A DNA stretch of 64,000 nt, from contig NZ_NETS01000011.1 in the NCBI RefSeq assembly GCF_002150035.1, forward strand, positions 806,001 through 870,000, in the 5' to 3' direction. Every line of letters begins with the position of its first letter. Position 1 is the stretch's first letter. Shown here piece by piece: positions 8,855 to 19,549 of the stretch. Source of the stretch: Leptospira venezuelensis. Lineage in GTDB: Bacteria > Spirochaetota > Leptospiria > Leptospirales > Leptospiraceae. The position numbers and the translations under genes were made by a program. The notes below the pieces were generated by a model. That model ran no database searches. It had not been told where the DNA came from and saw nothing but the letters and a program-made list of their open reading frames with translations.

Positions 8855-9763
8855 CTACTTGCGGCTCCATTCTATTAGTTCCCATCCGTTCCAGGAAGTC
8901 TCATAAACAGATTTGCCTCCCACTTGAGAAGATAGAAGTTCCAGAAATTCATCTTTTCTTTCGGTAATCACTCCACTAAATAGAAAATGATCCGTATGAA
9001 GACCTGCAATCTTTTCCATATTCGCCTTTAAGACGGCGAATGTGATATTTGCCACACATAGATCAAATGTTTCGGAAGAAACTTGCGGGTGATCAAAACC
9101 ACCTTCTTCCACAACTAGAATATCAGAAGAGATTCCGTTTTCGTCTCTATTAAATGTAGAAGAACGTACAGCATTCGGATCTATATCGACAGCTATTATT
9201 TTAGACGTACCTAATTTTGCCGCTGCCACTGATAAGATCCCCGAACCTGCGCCAATATCTGCGACTTTCTTTCCTTTCAGATCTATGGAACCTAACCTGG
9301 AAAGAACCAACCGAGTGGTTTCATGGTGCCCTGTCCCAAAAGCAAGTCCAGGGTTGATATATACTGGAACTGAATCTTTTTGTTCAGACTTTTTATTTTT
9401 CTCCCAATCTTCTTTTTCCCAGGTAGGCACCACCCAGAACACTCCGACTGAAAATGGTTTATAAAATTCTTTATAAGCTTCTTCGTATTCTTTTGTTTCG
9501 ATCCATCTGGATTCTGCAAAAGAATCTTCTGGAGCAACTGTCTGTAAATAGATCCAAATTTTAGCTTCAGATTGAATATCATCTTCGGCAAGGTACACTC
9601 TAATAGGAGTATTGTCAGAGATGATTTCTTCTCCAGGTTTTCTGGGTTCTTCTCTATCGAATAAGATTTCGTAATATCCTGCTACCTGCCATTCTTCCAG
9701 GTACACAGAAAATTCTTCCGCAAAATCTTTCGGAATGGAAACTCTAATTTCTTTGTATTTCAA
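8855..9763 (-). CDS. prmA: Ribosomal protein L11 methyltransferase
   Basis: SAM-dependent methyltransferase that trimethylates ribosomal protein L11. The PrmA-specific segment NPGLAFGTGHHETT is at 137-150, followed by the SAM-binding loop GAGSG at 171-175 and the D-x-DPNAV acidic loop (IAVDIDPNAV). The post-I motif VANITF (about 237-242) occupies the catalytic NxxF/Y position. Length of 302 is normal. Its start overlaps the PrsW-like gene stop as ATGA, so it lies in a minus-strand run with the membrane-protein genes upstream. Confidence 0.9.
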   Translation of the reverse strand: MKYKEIRVSIPKDFAEEFSVYLEEWQVAGYYEILFDREEPRKPGEEIISDNTPIRVYLAEDDIQSEAKIWIYLQTVAPEDSFAESRWIETKEYEEAYKEFYKPFSVGVFWVVPTWEKEDWEKNKKSEQKDSVPVYINPGLAFGTGHHETTRLVLSRLGSIDLKGKKVADIGAGSGILSVAAAKLGTSKIIAVDIDPNAVRSSTFNRDENGISSDILVVEEGGFDHPQVSSETFDLCVANITFAVLKANMEKIAGLHTDHFLFSGVITERKDEFLELLSSQVGGKSVYETSWNGWELIEWSRK

Positions 9764-10542
9764 CGGATTATCTCTGGAACCGATTGGGAAATTTCTTCCC
9801 TGGGAGGTATCTCTTTCTGTATTTTATATATTTTTTCTTCTTTCATATACACTCTTCTGTCTTTCACGATCCAAACCCAGATCCCCACGAAGAGTGCGGT
9901 CGCTGCCCAATGCCCAAATCTTCCCACTGGGATCACAAAAAAGTCGAATAGTCCATGTTGGGCTACAGCAAGTAAAAACCCAGCAAGAATATACCAATAT
10001 TTTTCTGGGAATTGTCTTCTATTACTTTTGATCAGACAAAGTGCAAAACAAAGATTGATCAACAAATGTGCATTCGAAGATTTTAATGTTCTTAAAATGA
10101 ATGTATGTATCCTATCATCTTCTTTAGCGGTAAAAATATAATGATAATTTTCGATCCCGGCAAAACCCAATGCAACAAATCCACCCACCAAAAATGTTTC
10201 GGGAAGAAATTCCTTTTTCTTCCAATCATATGCTAATGTAAGGGACAATAAAACGATTAGAATGGATTTACATAATTCTTCCATCATCCCTGCTTTTACA
10301 AATGCGAGAAATGCTGTTTGAGATAGAATTGATTTTGCTGCTTTCGCATTGATTTCAGTTTCAGGCCAAATCAAGGCACTTGCTCGCAGTACTAACTCTG
10401 TGGAGATCCAACCGAGTACCAAAGCGAAGAATATTATAAAAAAGAAACGTTTTTCTCTACCTGTGTTAGGCTGGGTATAGATGAGATAAAAACCCCAAGG
10501 AAAAATACTTCCTACCGCCAGAAGAATTACTTCTATACTCAT
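9760..10542 (-). CDS. PrsW-like intramembrane metalloprotease family protein
   Basis: A polytopic membrane protein of 260 residues with about seven hydrophobic segments. PrsW-family residues are present: EELCK at 88-92, GIENY at 129-133, the His of AHLLINL near 159, and VAQHGLFDFF near 193-202. PrsW proteins cleave membrane-anchored substrates such as anti-sigma factors; the substrate here is unknown. The C-terminal 30 residues are charged and probably cytoplasmic. Overlaps of four bases with prmA downstream and with the TonB-like gene upstream suggest one transcript. Confidence 0.82.
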   Translation of the reverse strand: MSIEVILLAVGSIFPWGFYLIYTQPNTGREKRFFFIIFFALVLGWISTELVLRASALIWPETEINAKAAKSILSQTAFLAFVKAGMMEELCKSILIVLLSLTLAYDWKKKEFLPETFLVGGFVALGFAGIENYHYIFTAKEDDRIHTFILRTLKSSNAHLLINLCFALCLIKSNRRQFPEKYWYILAGFLLAVAQHGLFDFFVIPVGRFGHWAATALFVGIWVWIVKDRRVYMKEEKIYKIQKEIPPREEISQSVPEIIR

Positions 10543-12218
10543 AATTCCTCCATATAACGGCCATCAAACATGTTCACCAATTCCTGTTGTAAAGGTGTTG
10601 GCATTGCCTTAGCATCTAACGGCCCATTCCAGAAAAGTTCAGTGACTCTGATATAACCTTTGGTTCCAGGAGGAGGCATCATAGGAGATAGATTCTCAAT
10701 CAGTTCCAATGTTCTTTGATCTTGTTCCGGGTATGAAGAATTTTGCACAAGTTCCACATCCACAACTTCTCCATCCGGAGTGATCGTATAAGCAACAACG
10801 CAGGAATAATTTCGAGGAGCACTTCTCCAATAATCCATAAAAGACTCAAAGGTTCTCATTTTTGCGGAGATATAATTGGAATATGTAGGAGGAAGTTTTT
10901 TACCCTTAATCCTCTTAACCTCTCCCTTTACTCTTCCCTCATCAGAAGATTTTTCTTCAGGGATTTTTTCACCTTGAATAGTATTCGGAGTTTCCGTTCC
11001 AGTGATTACTCCACCATTCAGTCCTTTTACTTCATCCGGAAGATTTGGATCTATAAAATAAAATTCCGCATGGTTCTCAGGAGTAAAATGATCCGAAGGA
11101 CGAGATTGGCTTTCTTTTTGGAAAGCAATAGTGGTAGGCATAAGCAAGATCAAACAAAGCACTATCAAATGAACAAGAACACTCAATCCTAGATTATTCT
11201 CAAAACCTGGACTCAAACCCAAAAGTGGAGTTTTAGAATGGAAAGACCTGCGCAATAACCATCCGGAAAATACATTAATTAAAATTAATATAGTTAAGAT
11301 CGCGGACCAGACCCAAAAGGAAGACGCCACTTCGAAAAACTTTTTGTCAGAAAGCCCCGGTTTTAAGCCCAAACTTGCCAAAAAGCGGATACCCAAAGCA
11401 GGCTCCCACCAAGAAAAGAAGAATGTCGCAAATAATAATAACCCAAGCAGATATACGAACAGGATCGGAAATCCTTTCCATAAACGTCCTGTATAGATAT
11501 GGCCCCAACCCGCTAAGATCCCATCTCTTACTTTTGCATTCCTACGCTTTCTGGCAGAAGAAGGCAGATCTCCTTCTTCATCTGCAAAAGAATCTTTCGT
11601 CTGTCTTACGAACCAAGCCCAAGGCTTACGAAATAAGAAGAATGGCCTTTTGCCAGAAAGAAGTTCTGCAAGTCCGATCCCAGAAAAAAAGAAAATCCAA
11701 ATACTTTCGGAGAAGACCGCATAGGTCGCCATTTTTGCCCGAAAGGTATCAGAATAAGTTAAATAATGAGTAAACAGAATTAAACAGAATACTGTCAGAA
11801 AGACCAGGACTGGATTTAAGATAAGGGGTTTTGAATCTTCTGGTTTTAATTGTTCCCGAATATTTTTAGCCTGCAGAAAAAATAACGCGAGGCCTAAGAA
11901 GAACATCAGAGTTAAAACAAGGAAACCGAATGCACTCGGATCTTCAGAATTGAGTAGAACGAATGCTGAAAAGACTTCTTCTGCTTTTGGGAAAATTAAA
12001 AATATAAGTTCTAGAGAGAACAAAAATAGTCCAAGGACCACTTGCAGAAAAACGGAATGGAATGCTGGTCTACGGACCCTATCTTCTCTCGGAAATAGGA
12101 AGATTACTCCCAGAGGAAAAAAGATCCCGAACCCTATCATAGAAATGGGAGAGGTCCAAGAGAGAAAATTGATCCCCCAAAAGACTAATTTTTCCTTCTG
12201 CGAAATTTCCTTTTTCAT
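10539..12218 (-). CDS. Multi-spanning membrane protein with C-terminal TonB-like domain
   Basis: A 559-residue protein with at least eight hydrophobic segments, in two groups (residues about 10-200 and 240-370). They flank a charged cytoplasmic stretch (FADEEGDLPSSARKRRNAKV). A Pro/Glu/Lys-rich linker follows, and a C-terminal module (YSCVVAYTITPDGEVVDVEL onward) that reads like the TonB C-terminal domain. If so, it could transmit inner-membrane energy to outer-membrane receptors, such as the TonB-dependent receptor at 39.7 kb. The multi-TM N-terminus is not that of classical TonB. I chose ATG 12218 because AAGGA lies 9 bases ahead; an upstream start at 12263 would run into the divergent glyQS leader. 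Confidence 0.75.
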   Translation of the reverse strand: MKKEISQKEKLVFWGINFLSWTSPISMIGFGIFFPLGVIFLFPREDRVRRPAFHSVFLQVVLGLFLFSLELIFLIFPKAEEVFSAFVLLNSEDPSAFGFLVLTLMFFLGLALFFLQAKNIREQLKPEDSKPLILNPVLVFLTVFCLILFTHYLTYSDTFRAKMATYAVFSESIWIFFFSGIGLAELLSGKRPFFLFRKPWAWFVRQTKDSFADEEGDLPSSARKRRNAKVRDGILAGWGHIYTGRLWKGFPILFVYLLGLLLFATFFFSWWEPALGIRFLASLGLKPGLSDKKFFEVASSFWVWSAILTILILINVFSGWLLRRSFHSKTPLLGLSPGFENNLGLSVLVHLIVLCLILLMPTTIAFQKESQSRPSDHFTPENHAEFYFIDPNLPDEVKGLNGGVITGTETPNTIQGEKIPEEKSSDEGRVKGEVKRIKGKKLPPTYSNYISAKMRTFESFMDYWRSAPRNYSCVVAYTITPDGEVVDVELVQNSSYPEQDQRTLELIENLSPMMPPPGTKGYIRVTELFWNGPLDAKAMPTPLQQELVNMFDGRYMEEL

Positions 12219-12332
12219 TCCGAATATCCTTGTCCATTGGACCCTAGCTTGTTCCGGAAGCAAACAAGAATTGAAGGAATTCCTACGAATTTAATACTTT
12301 ATCACGAATCCTATTCGGGAATCCTTGGACCT

Positions 12333-13730
<1,398 letters not shown>

Positions 13731-14546
13731 TCAGGGATTGTAGTTACGAATATCGTCTCTACATTCTTGTCCAAAGATTAAAGGACTTGCTGGGCTGAAA
13801 GTTTCGACCTTGGTGTCGTCTAAGGCCCAGAACATTCCACAAGATTGATTAGTACAATGATTTCCATGTTCTTTATCTTGGTGAGAAGAATATAATGGGA
13901 TCCCTGCATTCACAAGTCCAAGTGCATGCCCAAGTTCATGTGTCACAGTTATTTGCTCAGCCTTCTTCGCTTTATCCGGTGAGATAGAATCAAATTGATC
14001 TATCATATCTTTGAATACAAAGATCACTGGAGGTCCAATTCCTAGAATTCCAGAAACTGTAACTGCAATCACTCCAGGTGCATCTGCCATCTGCCCTCTT
14101 ATATACATGATAAAGAAGCTAGTAGATTGAAAATCGGAAGATCTTTTTCTATATTTAGGCACGAGACCCAAAAGTTGGTTCACACTCCAACTAGATCTGT
14201 TATGGTTTGGGACCTCGTTCATCTCAGAAAGATCACTTGGCACGGTAACTGTGACAGAATAACCTCTGTCTGCAAAAACATCTTGTAAATTGCTATCAGT
14301 CACGCTCCAAATATTAGAGCCACCAATCGCATAATTCCCTGTAAAAGGTTCCGCATCTGCTTCATAAGCGACCTCCAGATCCACCGACCTTACTGTAGAA
14401 AAATAAACGGAAGAACGATCTGGATCAGTTAAGATAAGATAATCCAAAGCGATATACCCCAAAACCGCAGGCGGCAGTTCCGATTTACCGTTTTCACAAT
14501 TTATAAATGAGAAGAAGGATAGAATTATAAGTGCTCGAAAGATCAT
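13731..14546 (-). CDS. Putative lipoprotein metalloprotease (HExxHxxG metzincin-like)
   Basis: A 271-residue predicted lipoprotein (lipobox FFSFINC, Cys17). Near 205 it carries HELGHALGLVN, the zinc-binding HExxHxxG helix with Glu as catalytic base. The usual third ligand position holds Asn rather than His or Asp; a following His-rich stretch (SSHQDKEHGNHC) could supply it. A CGMFW segment after this resembles a metzincin Met-turn. It is probably an envelope protease of unknown substrate. Two Cys pairs near the C-terminus may form disulfides. Monocistronic on the minus strand, tail-to-tail with glyQS. Confidence 0.8.
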   Translation of the reverse strand: MIFRALIILSFFSFINCENGKSELPPAVLGYIALDYLILTDPDRSSVYFSTVRSVDLEVAYEADAEPFTGNYAIGGSNIWSVTDSNLQDVFADRGYSVTVTVPSDLSEMNEVPNHNRSSWSVNQLLGLVPKYRKRSSDFQSTSFFIMYIRGQMADAPGVIAVTVSGILGIGPPVIFVFKDMIDQFDSISPDKAKKAEQITVTHELGHALGLVNAGIPLYSSHQDKEHGNHCTNQSCGMFWALDDTKVETFSPASPLIFGQECRDDIRNYNP

Positions 14547-14673
14547 TTTACCTTCGTATTAATAACAACCGGAATCGTTTCTTTTTTTATTTATTCCTAA
14601 AAAGAAGAGAAACTTCTCCTTTCACGATAAAAAATACTCCACAAACGCCAGTCATTTGCAAAGTTTTATTTTA

Positions 14674-15156
14674 ATGTCCCAGAAACTTTTGGAGATAAGA
14701 CCCGTCCTCCCCCAAAATAGGGAGGCTGCCATTGAATTGGTAAATCAATTTTTTAGAATGGTCAATAAACTTCCCTTAGATGGAATTTTCAAGATCCGTC
14801 CGAGAGCTGCTGCTAAAATGGTGGACATCTACTTAAAACTCAGAGCCACAGACAAAGTATTATTTATAGGCGGCTTCATAGAAGAAGAACTTGTTTCACT
14901 TCTAATCGCAAGAGTGGAAGAAAAACCATATCTAATCGAAGAGAAAAATTTATTTATAGATTTGGCAGTCACTAAGCAAGGAAAAAGAAAATCCGGCTAT
15001 ATGAAACCTCTCGTTGACGAAACCTTCCGTTACGCAAAAGAAAAAGGAATCTTAGCAGTTGAATTAAGGGCAATTTCCGAGAATGAGGGAGCAGTACAGT
15101 TCTGGAAGAAGATGGGATTCGATCCGTTCTACGTGAGATTCAGAAAATCTGTGTAG
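14674..15156 (+). CDS. GNAT-family N-acetyltransferase
   Basis: A 160-residue cytoplasmic protein with the GNAT fold layout. Strand-forming VLFIGGFIEEELVSLLIARV is followed by FIDLAVTKQGKRKSGYMKPL, which corresponds to acetyl-CoA motif A (normally Q/RxxGxG/A, here KRKSGY), and by AVELRAISENEGAVQFWKKMGF, the typical motif B. The acceptor is unknown. The start is ATG 14674; a TTG 18 bases upstream is also in frame but neither has a clear Shine-Dalgarno. Its TAG stop is part of the palindrome at 15151-15168. Confidence 0.82.
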   Translation: MSQKLLEIRPVLPQNREAAIELVNQFFRMVNKLPLDGIFKIRPRAAAKMVDIYLKLRATDKVLFIGGFIEEELVSLLIARVEEKPYLIEEKNLFIDLAVTKQGKRKSGYMKPLVDETFRYAKEKGILAVELRAISENEGAVQFWKKMGFDPFYVRFRKSV

Positions 15157-15298
15157 GAACTCCTACACAAAACAAAGACCGCCCCCACCCTGCGTTGGGA
15201 TTGGGGGGAGTGGCTCGTGGGAGCACGTTCTCCCTATCACAAAATCACAACTTTGTCAAATAAATCATTCGCTTAAAATTCATGTAGGAACTCCTACA
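15151..15298. repeat. Hairpin repeat element flanked by two near-identical palindromes
   Basis: Two copies of TGTAGGAACTCCTACA, nearly perfect palindromes, lie at 15152-15167 and 15283-15298. Between them (about 15176-15247) is a G/C-rich hairpin beginning CGCCCCCACCC and folding onto TTGGGGGGAGTGG, followed by CCCTATCACAAAATCA. A related hairpin with the same order of blocks lies at 63460-63530. The first palindrome includes the stop codon of the GNAT gene. The region has no coding frame. Confidence 0.7.
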
Positions 15299-15361
15299 AC
15301 TGAAACTTCTAAACTTTATTCACTCAGTTATTCTTATCTAGCTCCATATAAACCTAAAACG

Positions 15362-15389
15362 AAAAAGGGACCCTTTCGGATCCCTTTTT
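15362..15389 (-). terminator. Rho-independent terminator for hppA
   Basis: AAAAAGGGA (15362-15370) pairs with TCCCTTTTT (15381-15389), with an additional CC/GG pair inside, 25 bases after the hppA stop. The flanking A and T tracts make it symmetrical, so it may also stop transcripts from the plus-strand GNAT gene. Confidence 0.85.
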
Positions 15390-15413
15390 GCATATTAGAA
15401 TTTTAGAAAATTC

Positions 15414-17528
15414 TTATTGGAACAAGCGAAGAAGTAATCCGCCGTGTTGCACGAAGAATTCAGCAAATACTAAGCTTGTAATCGCCATTAATTTGATCAA
15501 AATATTGATAGAAGGACCAGAAGTATCTTTTAAAGGATCTCCTACGGTATCTCCCACAACTGCAGCCTTGTGTTGGTCTGAACCTTTTCCGCCAGCAGCT
15601 TTTTCGATATATTTTTTAGCGTTGTCCCAGCCACCACCGGAGTTCGCGGAAGAAATTGCAAGAACCACACCCGCTACCAATGCTCCAGCTAAAACACCGG
15701 ACAAAGATTTAATTCCGAATAAGTAACCTACTACGATCGGAGTTAAAAGAACTAAAAGTCCAGGAAGGATCATTTCTCTTAAAGCCGCAGTGGTGGAAAT
15801 ATCCACACATCTTTTGTAATCAGGCTTAGCTTTTCCTTCCATGATTCCAGGGATTTCACGGAATTGTTTTCTAACTTCTTCTACCATGTCTACTGCAGCT
15901 TTACCTACAGATTTCATAGTCATTGCAGTGAAAACGAATGGAAGCATTGCTCCAAAAAGTAATCCGCCGAAAACTTCCGCATCTAAGATATCCAGACCAG
16001 TAGTTTTAGTTCTGGTGATGAATGCAGCAAACAATGCCAAGGAAGTAAGCGCAGCAGAACCGATCGCAAATCCTTTTCCGATAGCAGCAGTAGTATTACC
16101 AGCTGCATCTAAAGTATCTGTACGATTACGAACTTCTTTTCCAAGTTCCGCCATCTCAGCGATACCACCCGCGTTATCCGAAACCGGACCGTAAGCGTCG
16201 ATCGTCAGACCGATTGCGATAGTGGAAATCATTCCGAGAGCAGCAATTGCAATCCCGTACATTCCCGCTAAAATATTCGCAGTAACGATTGTGATAACGA
16301 GAAGGATCACAGGAACCACAGAACTTTGGTAACCTAATGCAAGTCCATAAATGATGTTTGTAGCAGCTCCAGTTTTAGAAGCGTCCACAACTTCTCTTAC
16401 AGGCTTGTAAGAATGAGAAGTATAATACTCAGTGATGAGACCAATGAACATTCCGGAGAACAGACCTACAATCAATGAAATGTATACATTCCATTTACCA
16501 ATGGTTTTACCAGCGATCTCGAAAGAATCCACCATGTATTTATCAGTTACAAAATACATAATCGCACCAACGATCAGAGTAGAAACCCAAAGTTGGATTT
16601 TTAGGACCTTCTCCACATTTCCTCCTTCTTTCACAGAAGCGATGAAGGAAGTTAAAAGAGAAGCAGGGATCCCGAAAGCAGAGATCAAAAGTGGATATAA
16701 AAGAGCGTCAGTATTTCCAGAAAGAGCAGTCGCCGTTGCACCGATCACAAGAGCAGCACAAGTAGCTTCAGCACAGGAACCGAAAAGGTCAGCACCCATA
16801 CCGGCAACGTCCCCTACGTTATCTCCCACGTTATCTGCGATAGTTGCAGGGTTTCTAGGATCATCCTCTGGGATTCCCTTCTCTACTTTTCCTACAAGGT
16901 CCGCACCAACGTCAGCAGCCTTAGTGTAAATTCCACCACCGACTCTTCCGAAAAGAGCCACAGCAGAACCACCCAGACCGAAACCAGCCAGAGCTTCCAT
17001 AAGGAAAAGAGTTCCTACGTTTTGGAATAAATGAGTATAAAGTTGGAAAAGCCCGATCATACCGGAAACTGCAAGACCAACCAGACCAAATCCCATTACC
17101 GCGCCAGAATCAAAAGCGACTCTGAAAGCCTTGGTCATGGAAGTTTTAGCTGCTTGAGCCGTACGAACGTTTCCGATGGTCGCGATCTTCATTCCGATAA
17201 AACCGGAAAGACAGGAGATAAGCGCTCCTGACACGAAAGCGATCGCAGTAAACAACCCGTCGTTAAAATCCGGAGTTTCCGGATTGTCCAAAAGGAAGAA
17301 GATCAGAACTGCCATAAAGGCGATAAAAAGAGAAATGGTCTTGTATTCTCTTATGAGAAACGCCATAGCTCCTTCGGAGATTGCGGAAGAAATTTCGATT
17401 AATTTCTTGGATTCTTGGTCTTTTCCGCCCTCAGTTCCGATTTGGATCCTGGTGACCTTCAATGCGTAAACTACGGCGGTCAAAATAGCCAGGACGGCAA
17501 AAGCCAGAATAATGGTTACCGAATTCAT
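15414..17528 (-). CDS. hppA: K+-dependent membrane-bound ion-translocating pyrophosphatase
   Basis: Polytopic membrane pyrophosphatase (704 residues, about 16 membrane helices) that couples PPi hydrolysis to Na+ and/or H+ pumping across the inner membrane. The substrate signature GADLVGKVEKGIPEDDPRNP and the metal-binding ADNVGDNVGDVAGMGADLFG block are present. So is the C-terminal GDTVGDPLKDTSGPS motif. The sequence GNTTAAIGKG has Ala where K+-independent enzymes carry Lys, which marks the K+-dependent subfamily. Whether Na+ or H+ is pumped cannot be settled by eye. AAGAGG nine bases before the ATG is a good ribosome site. Monocistronic. Confidence 0.96.
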   Translation of the reverse strand: MNSVTIILAFAVLAILTAVVYALKVTRIQIGTEGGKDQESKKLIEISSAISEGAMAFLIREYKTISLFIAFMAVLIFFLLDNPETPDFNDGLFTAIAFVSGALISCLSGFIGMKIATIGNVRTAQAAKTSMTKAFRVAFDSGAVMGFGLVGLAVSGMIGLFQLYTHLFQNVGTLFLMEALAGFGLGGSAVALFGRVGGGIYTKAADVGADLVGKVEKGIPEDDPRNPATIADNVGDNVGDVAGMGADLFGSCAEATCAALVIGATATALSGNTDALLYPLLISAFGIPASLLTSFIASVKEGGNVEKVLKIQLWVSTLIVGAIMYFVTDKYMVDSFEIAGKTIGKWNVYISLIVGLFSGMFIGLITEYYTSHSYKPVREVVDASKTGAATNIIYGLALGYQSSVVPVILLVITIVTANILAGMYGIAIAALGMISTIAIGLTIDAYGPVSDNAGGIAEMAELGKEVRNRTDTLDAAGNTTAAIGKGFAIGSAALTSLALFAAFITRTKTTGLDILDAEVFGGLLFGAMLPFVFTAMTMKSVGKAAVDMVEEVRKQFREIPGIMEGKAKPDYKRCVDISTTAALREMILPGLLVLLTPIVVGYLFGIKSLSGVLAGALVAGVVLAISSANSGGGWDNAKKYIEKAAGGKGSDQHKAAVVGDTVGDPLKDTSGPSINILIKLMAITSLVFAEFFVQHGGLLLRLFQ

Positions 17529-17629
17529 TCAGGGAAACCTCTTGTTTTTTTTTAAAATTTCCGATGGATTAAAAAGATGGGAACTGTGTTTGCCAAAGCT
17601 AAGGAGAAGACCGTAGAGGGCTGCCACTG

Positions 17630-18811
17630 ATGAGACGTACACTTTCCATTTGGTTCTTTTTAGTTATTTGCACTATAAAATCGGTCCTGGCCTTGAGTTC
17701 AACCTTTTCTTGGGAAGAGCTGATCCAACAGGCGGCAGAAGAGGCTTTGCGAGGAAGATACCAACAAGCACTAGAAAAATTACAGATTGCTGACGAAACT
17801 GGAGAGCCCAGAGACTTCCGTTATTATTGGATTTTAGGAAAATCCCAAAAAGGAAAGGGAGAAGAATTAGAAGCCCTCAAATCTTACGAAACAAGCCTTC
17901 GATTAAATCCTAACCAAACCAAATTATTGGAAGAAATGACGGATCTATACGATTCACTTAGATTCCCAGATAAAGCTCTGAACACTGCTCGGGTACTATT
18001 ATCCAGAGATCCAGAAAATAGAAATCTCAGATACAAGGCATTACTTTGGTCTTCTCGTATCGGAGATATCGAATATTATAAAGCGACCTTAAAAGAATTA
18101 GAATCTTCCAATCCGTATTTAGCAGAAGAACAAGCTCTATTAGATGAGATCTCAGGATTTCAAAAAGTTGGAAAAATAGAAGACTCCATCGCAAGATGTA
18201 AAAGATTTCTCCCCTACTTCCCCAGAAATAAAAACCTACATAGACTTTGTATCTTATCTTATAAATCCAAAGATTCCAATTTATATGAAGAAGGATTACT
18301 TCAAAGAGCAAATATCTTCAGAGATGAGCCAATCTTCCATCACATCTTAAGTATGGAATATTTAGATCAAAGAAGATTCATAGAATCAGCGGCATTAGCA
18401 AGAAGGGCACTCCTACTTTCTCTCAGAAAAAGTCTTTTTCCGGATAAGGACTATCTTCTTCCTTTAAGAAGATATTATATACAAATCGGATCGGACTCCG
18501 GAATATTAGGAACTGAACTTTTAGAAGAGATTATCCGCACCAAAAAAAATCCAAGCGTAGAGGAATGGAACGTACTACTCAAACATTCTTCGTATAGTTG
18601 GGAAGTATTAGTATTTGCGCTTAGATCAGTCGCAGAAACGGAACAAGAAGAATCAGCTCTTATCATTTCCAAAGAGTGGAAAGATATGTATAAAAATCTA
18701 AAAGCCTCAGAATTAGAGAAGGATCTATCTAGATATTCTGGGCCGTATAGTATAGACAAAACTTTTCAATTCTATTTGGAAACAGGTTATTCTCTCGCCG
18801 AAATGGAGTAA
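17630..18811 (+). CDS. Exported TPR-repeat protein
   Basis: A 393-residue protein with a signal peptide (about residues 1-22, ending SVLALS) followed by tetratricopeptide-like helical repeats. The clearest units are AAEEALRGRYQQALEKLQIA, YWILGKSQKGKGEELEALKSYETSLRLNP-type and LEEMTDLYDSLRFPDKALNTARVLLSRDPEN-type blocks between residues 30 and 140. Weaker repeats follow to about 290. TPR proteins are protein-protein scaffolds; the partner is unknown. No lipobox Cys, so periplasmic location is inferred. It is divergent from hppA and about 90 bases ahead of a lipoprotein gene on the same strand. Confidence 0.82.
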   Translation: MRRTLSIWFFLVICTIKSVLALSSTFSWEELIQQAAEEALRGRYQQALEKLQIADETGEPRDFRYYWILGKSQKGKGEELEALKSYETSLRLNPNQTKLLEEMTDLYDSLRFPDKALNTARVLLSRDPENRNLRYKALLWSSRIGDIEYYKATLKELESSNPYLAEEQALLDEISGFQKVGKIEDSIARCKRFLPYFPRNKNLHRLCILSYKSKDSNLYEEGLLQRANIFRDEPIFHHILSMEYLDQRRFIESAALARRALLLSLRKSLFPDKDYLLPLRRYYIQIGSDSGILGTELLEEIIRTKKNPSVEEWNVLLKHSSYSWEVLVFALRSVAETEQEESALIISKEWKDMYKNLKASELEKDLSRYSGPYSIDKTFQFYLETGYSLAEME

Positions 18812-18903
18812 ACCTCGCGTATAAAGTCCTTGCCTCCCAAGATTGAATTATTTCAATAATCTTCGTGAAGATCCCTGAAAGACACACAACTTACATACAA
18901 ACT

Positions 18904-19548
18904 ATGCGCTATATTCCTTTTTTATTTTTGCTCTTATCGAATTGTATCATTAGTTACACAGATTTTCCTACAAAGGGCAAAACTTCTACTCCGGAGAAAC
19001 CTGCTATCTATTTCAGCGTGAGGGACCCTAAGGAATGGGATCCAGAGGAAAGAAGAAAAGAATTACTAGGTAGAGGCTGGAGAGAAGTAAATCCCGGAAA
19101 ACCTCCCATAGACAGGAAGAACAAGATCCAATTTTTGATCAGCAGATTTCCGGGAATAAGCAGAAGCGAGCCGGACGTAAGAAAAGCATTGAGCGATAAA
19201 GGTTGGGTAGAGATTGAAAATTATCCACCTAAAAAAGGATATTATATAGATATGAAGTCCTTACAAAAGGATCCGTCTCTCCCCTCAATGATCTTCTTAT
19301 ATTTGTCTTACGCTACATTCACTATTATTCCAGCCTATATCGGTCAGGATGGGGCCAATATTACATTTACTGTATTTAAGGACGATTCAGTCTGGAGAAC
19401 ATTCGAATATCAGATCAGTAGAAAGACATTCGTTTGGATACTGACTCTGCCCGTTCTTTGGTTAAATTATATGTATCCCACAGAAGCAGAAGCCTATCAA
19501 GCAGTAATCGATCAATTCGAATCAGATCTGCATTCTTCTAAATTATAG
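18904..19548 (+). CDS. Putative lipoprotein of unknown function
   Basis: A 214-residue predicted lipoprotein: MRYIPFLFLLLSNC gives a signal peptide with lipobox ending at Cys14. Two short similar segments, KELLGRGWREVNPGKPP and KALSDKGWVEIENYPP, look like an internal duplication around residues 50-110. A hydrophobic stretch (SMIFLYLSYATFTIIPAYIG) and FVWILTLPVLWLNYMYP further on may sit in a membrane. I chose ATG 18904, since an upstream GTG at 18865 would bury the signal peptide behind 13 polar residues. Convergent with the next gene, separated by one base. Confidence 0.78.
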   Translation: MRYIPFLFLLLSNCIISYTDFPTKGKTSTPEKPAIYFSVRDPKEWDPEERRKELLGRGWREVNPGKPPIDRKNKIQFLISRFPGISRSEPDVRKALSDKGWVEIENYPPKKGYYIDMKSLQKDPSLPSMIFLYLSYATFTIIPAYIGQDGANITFTVFKDDSVWRTFEYQISRKTFVWILTLPVLWLNYMYPTEAEAYQAVIDQFESDLHSSKL

Positions 19549-19549
19549 T

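Noticed and set aside
16432..16929. 165-codon plus-strand frame opposite hppA
   Set aside because: It mirrors codon use of the strongly conserved hppA on the other strand; no ribosome site or recognisable protein features.
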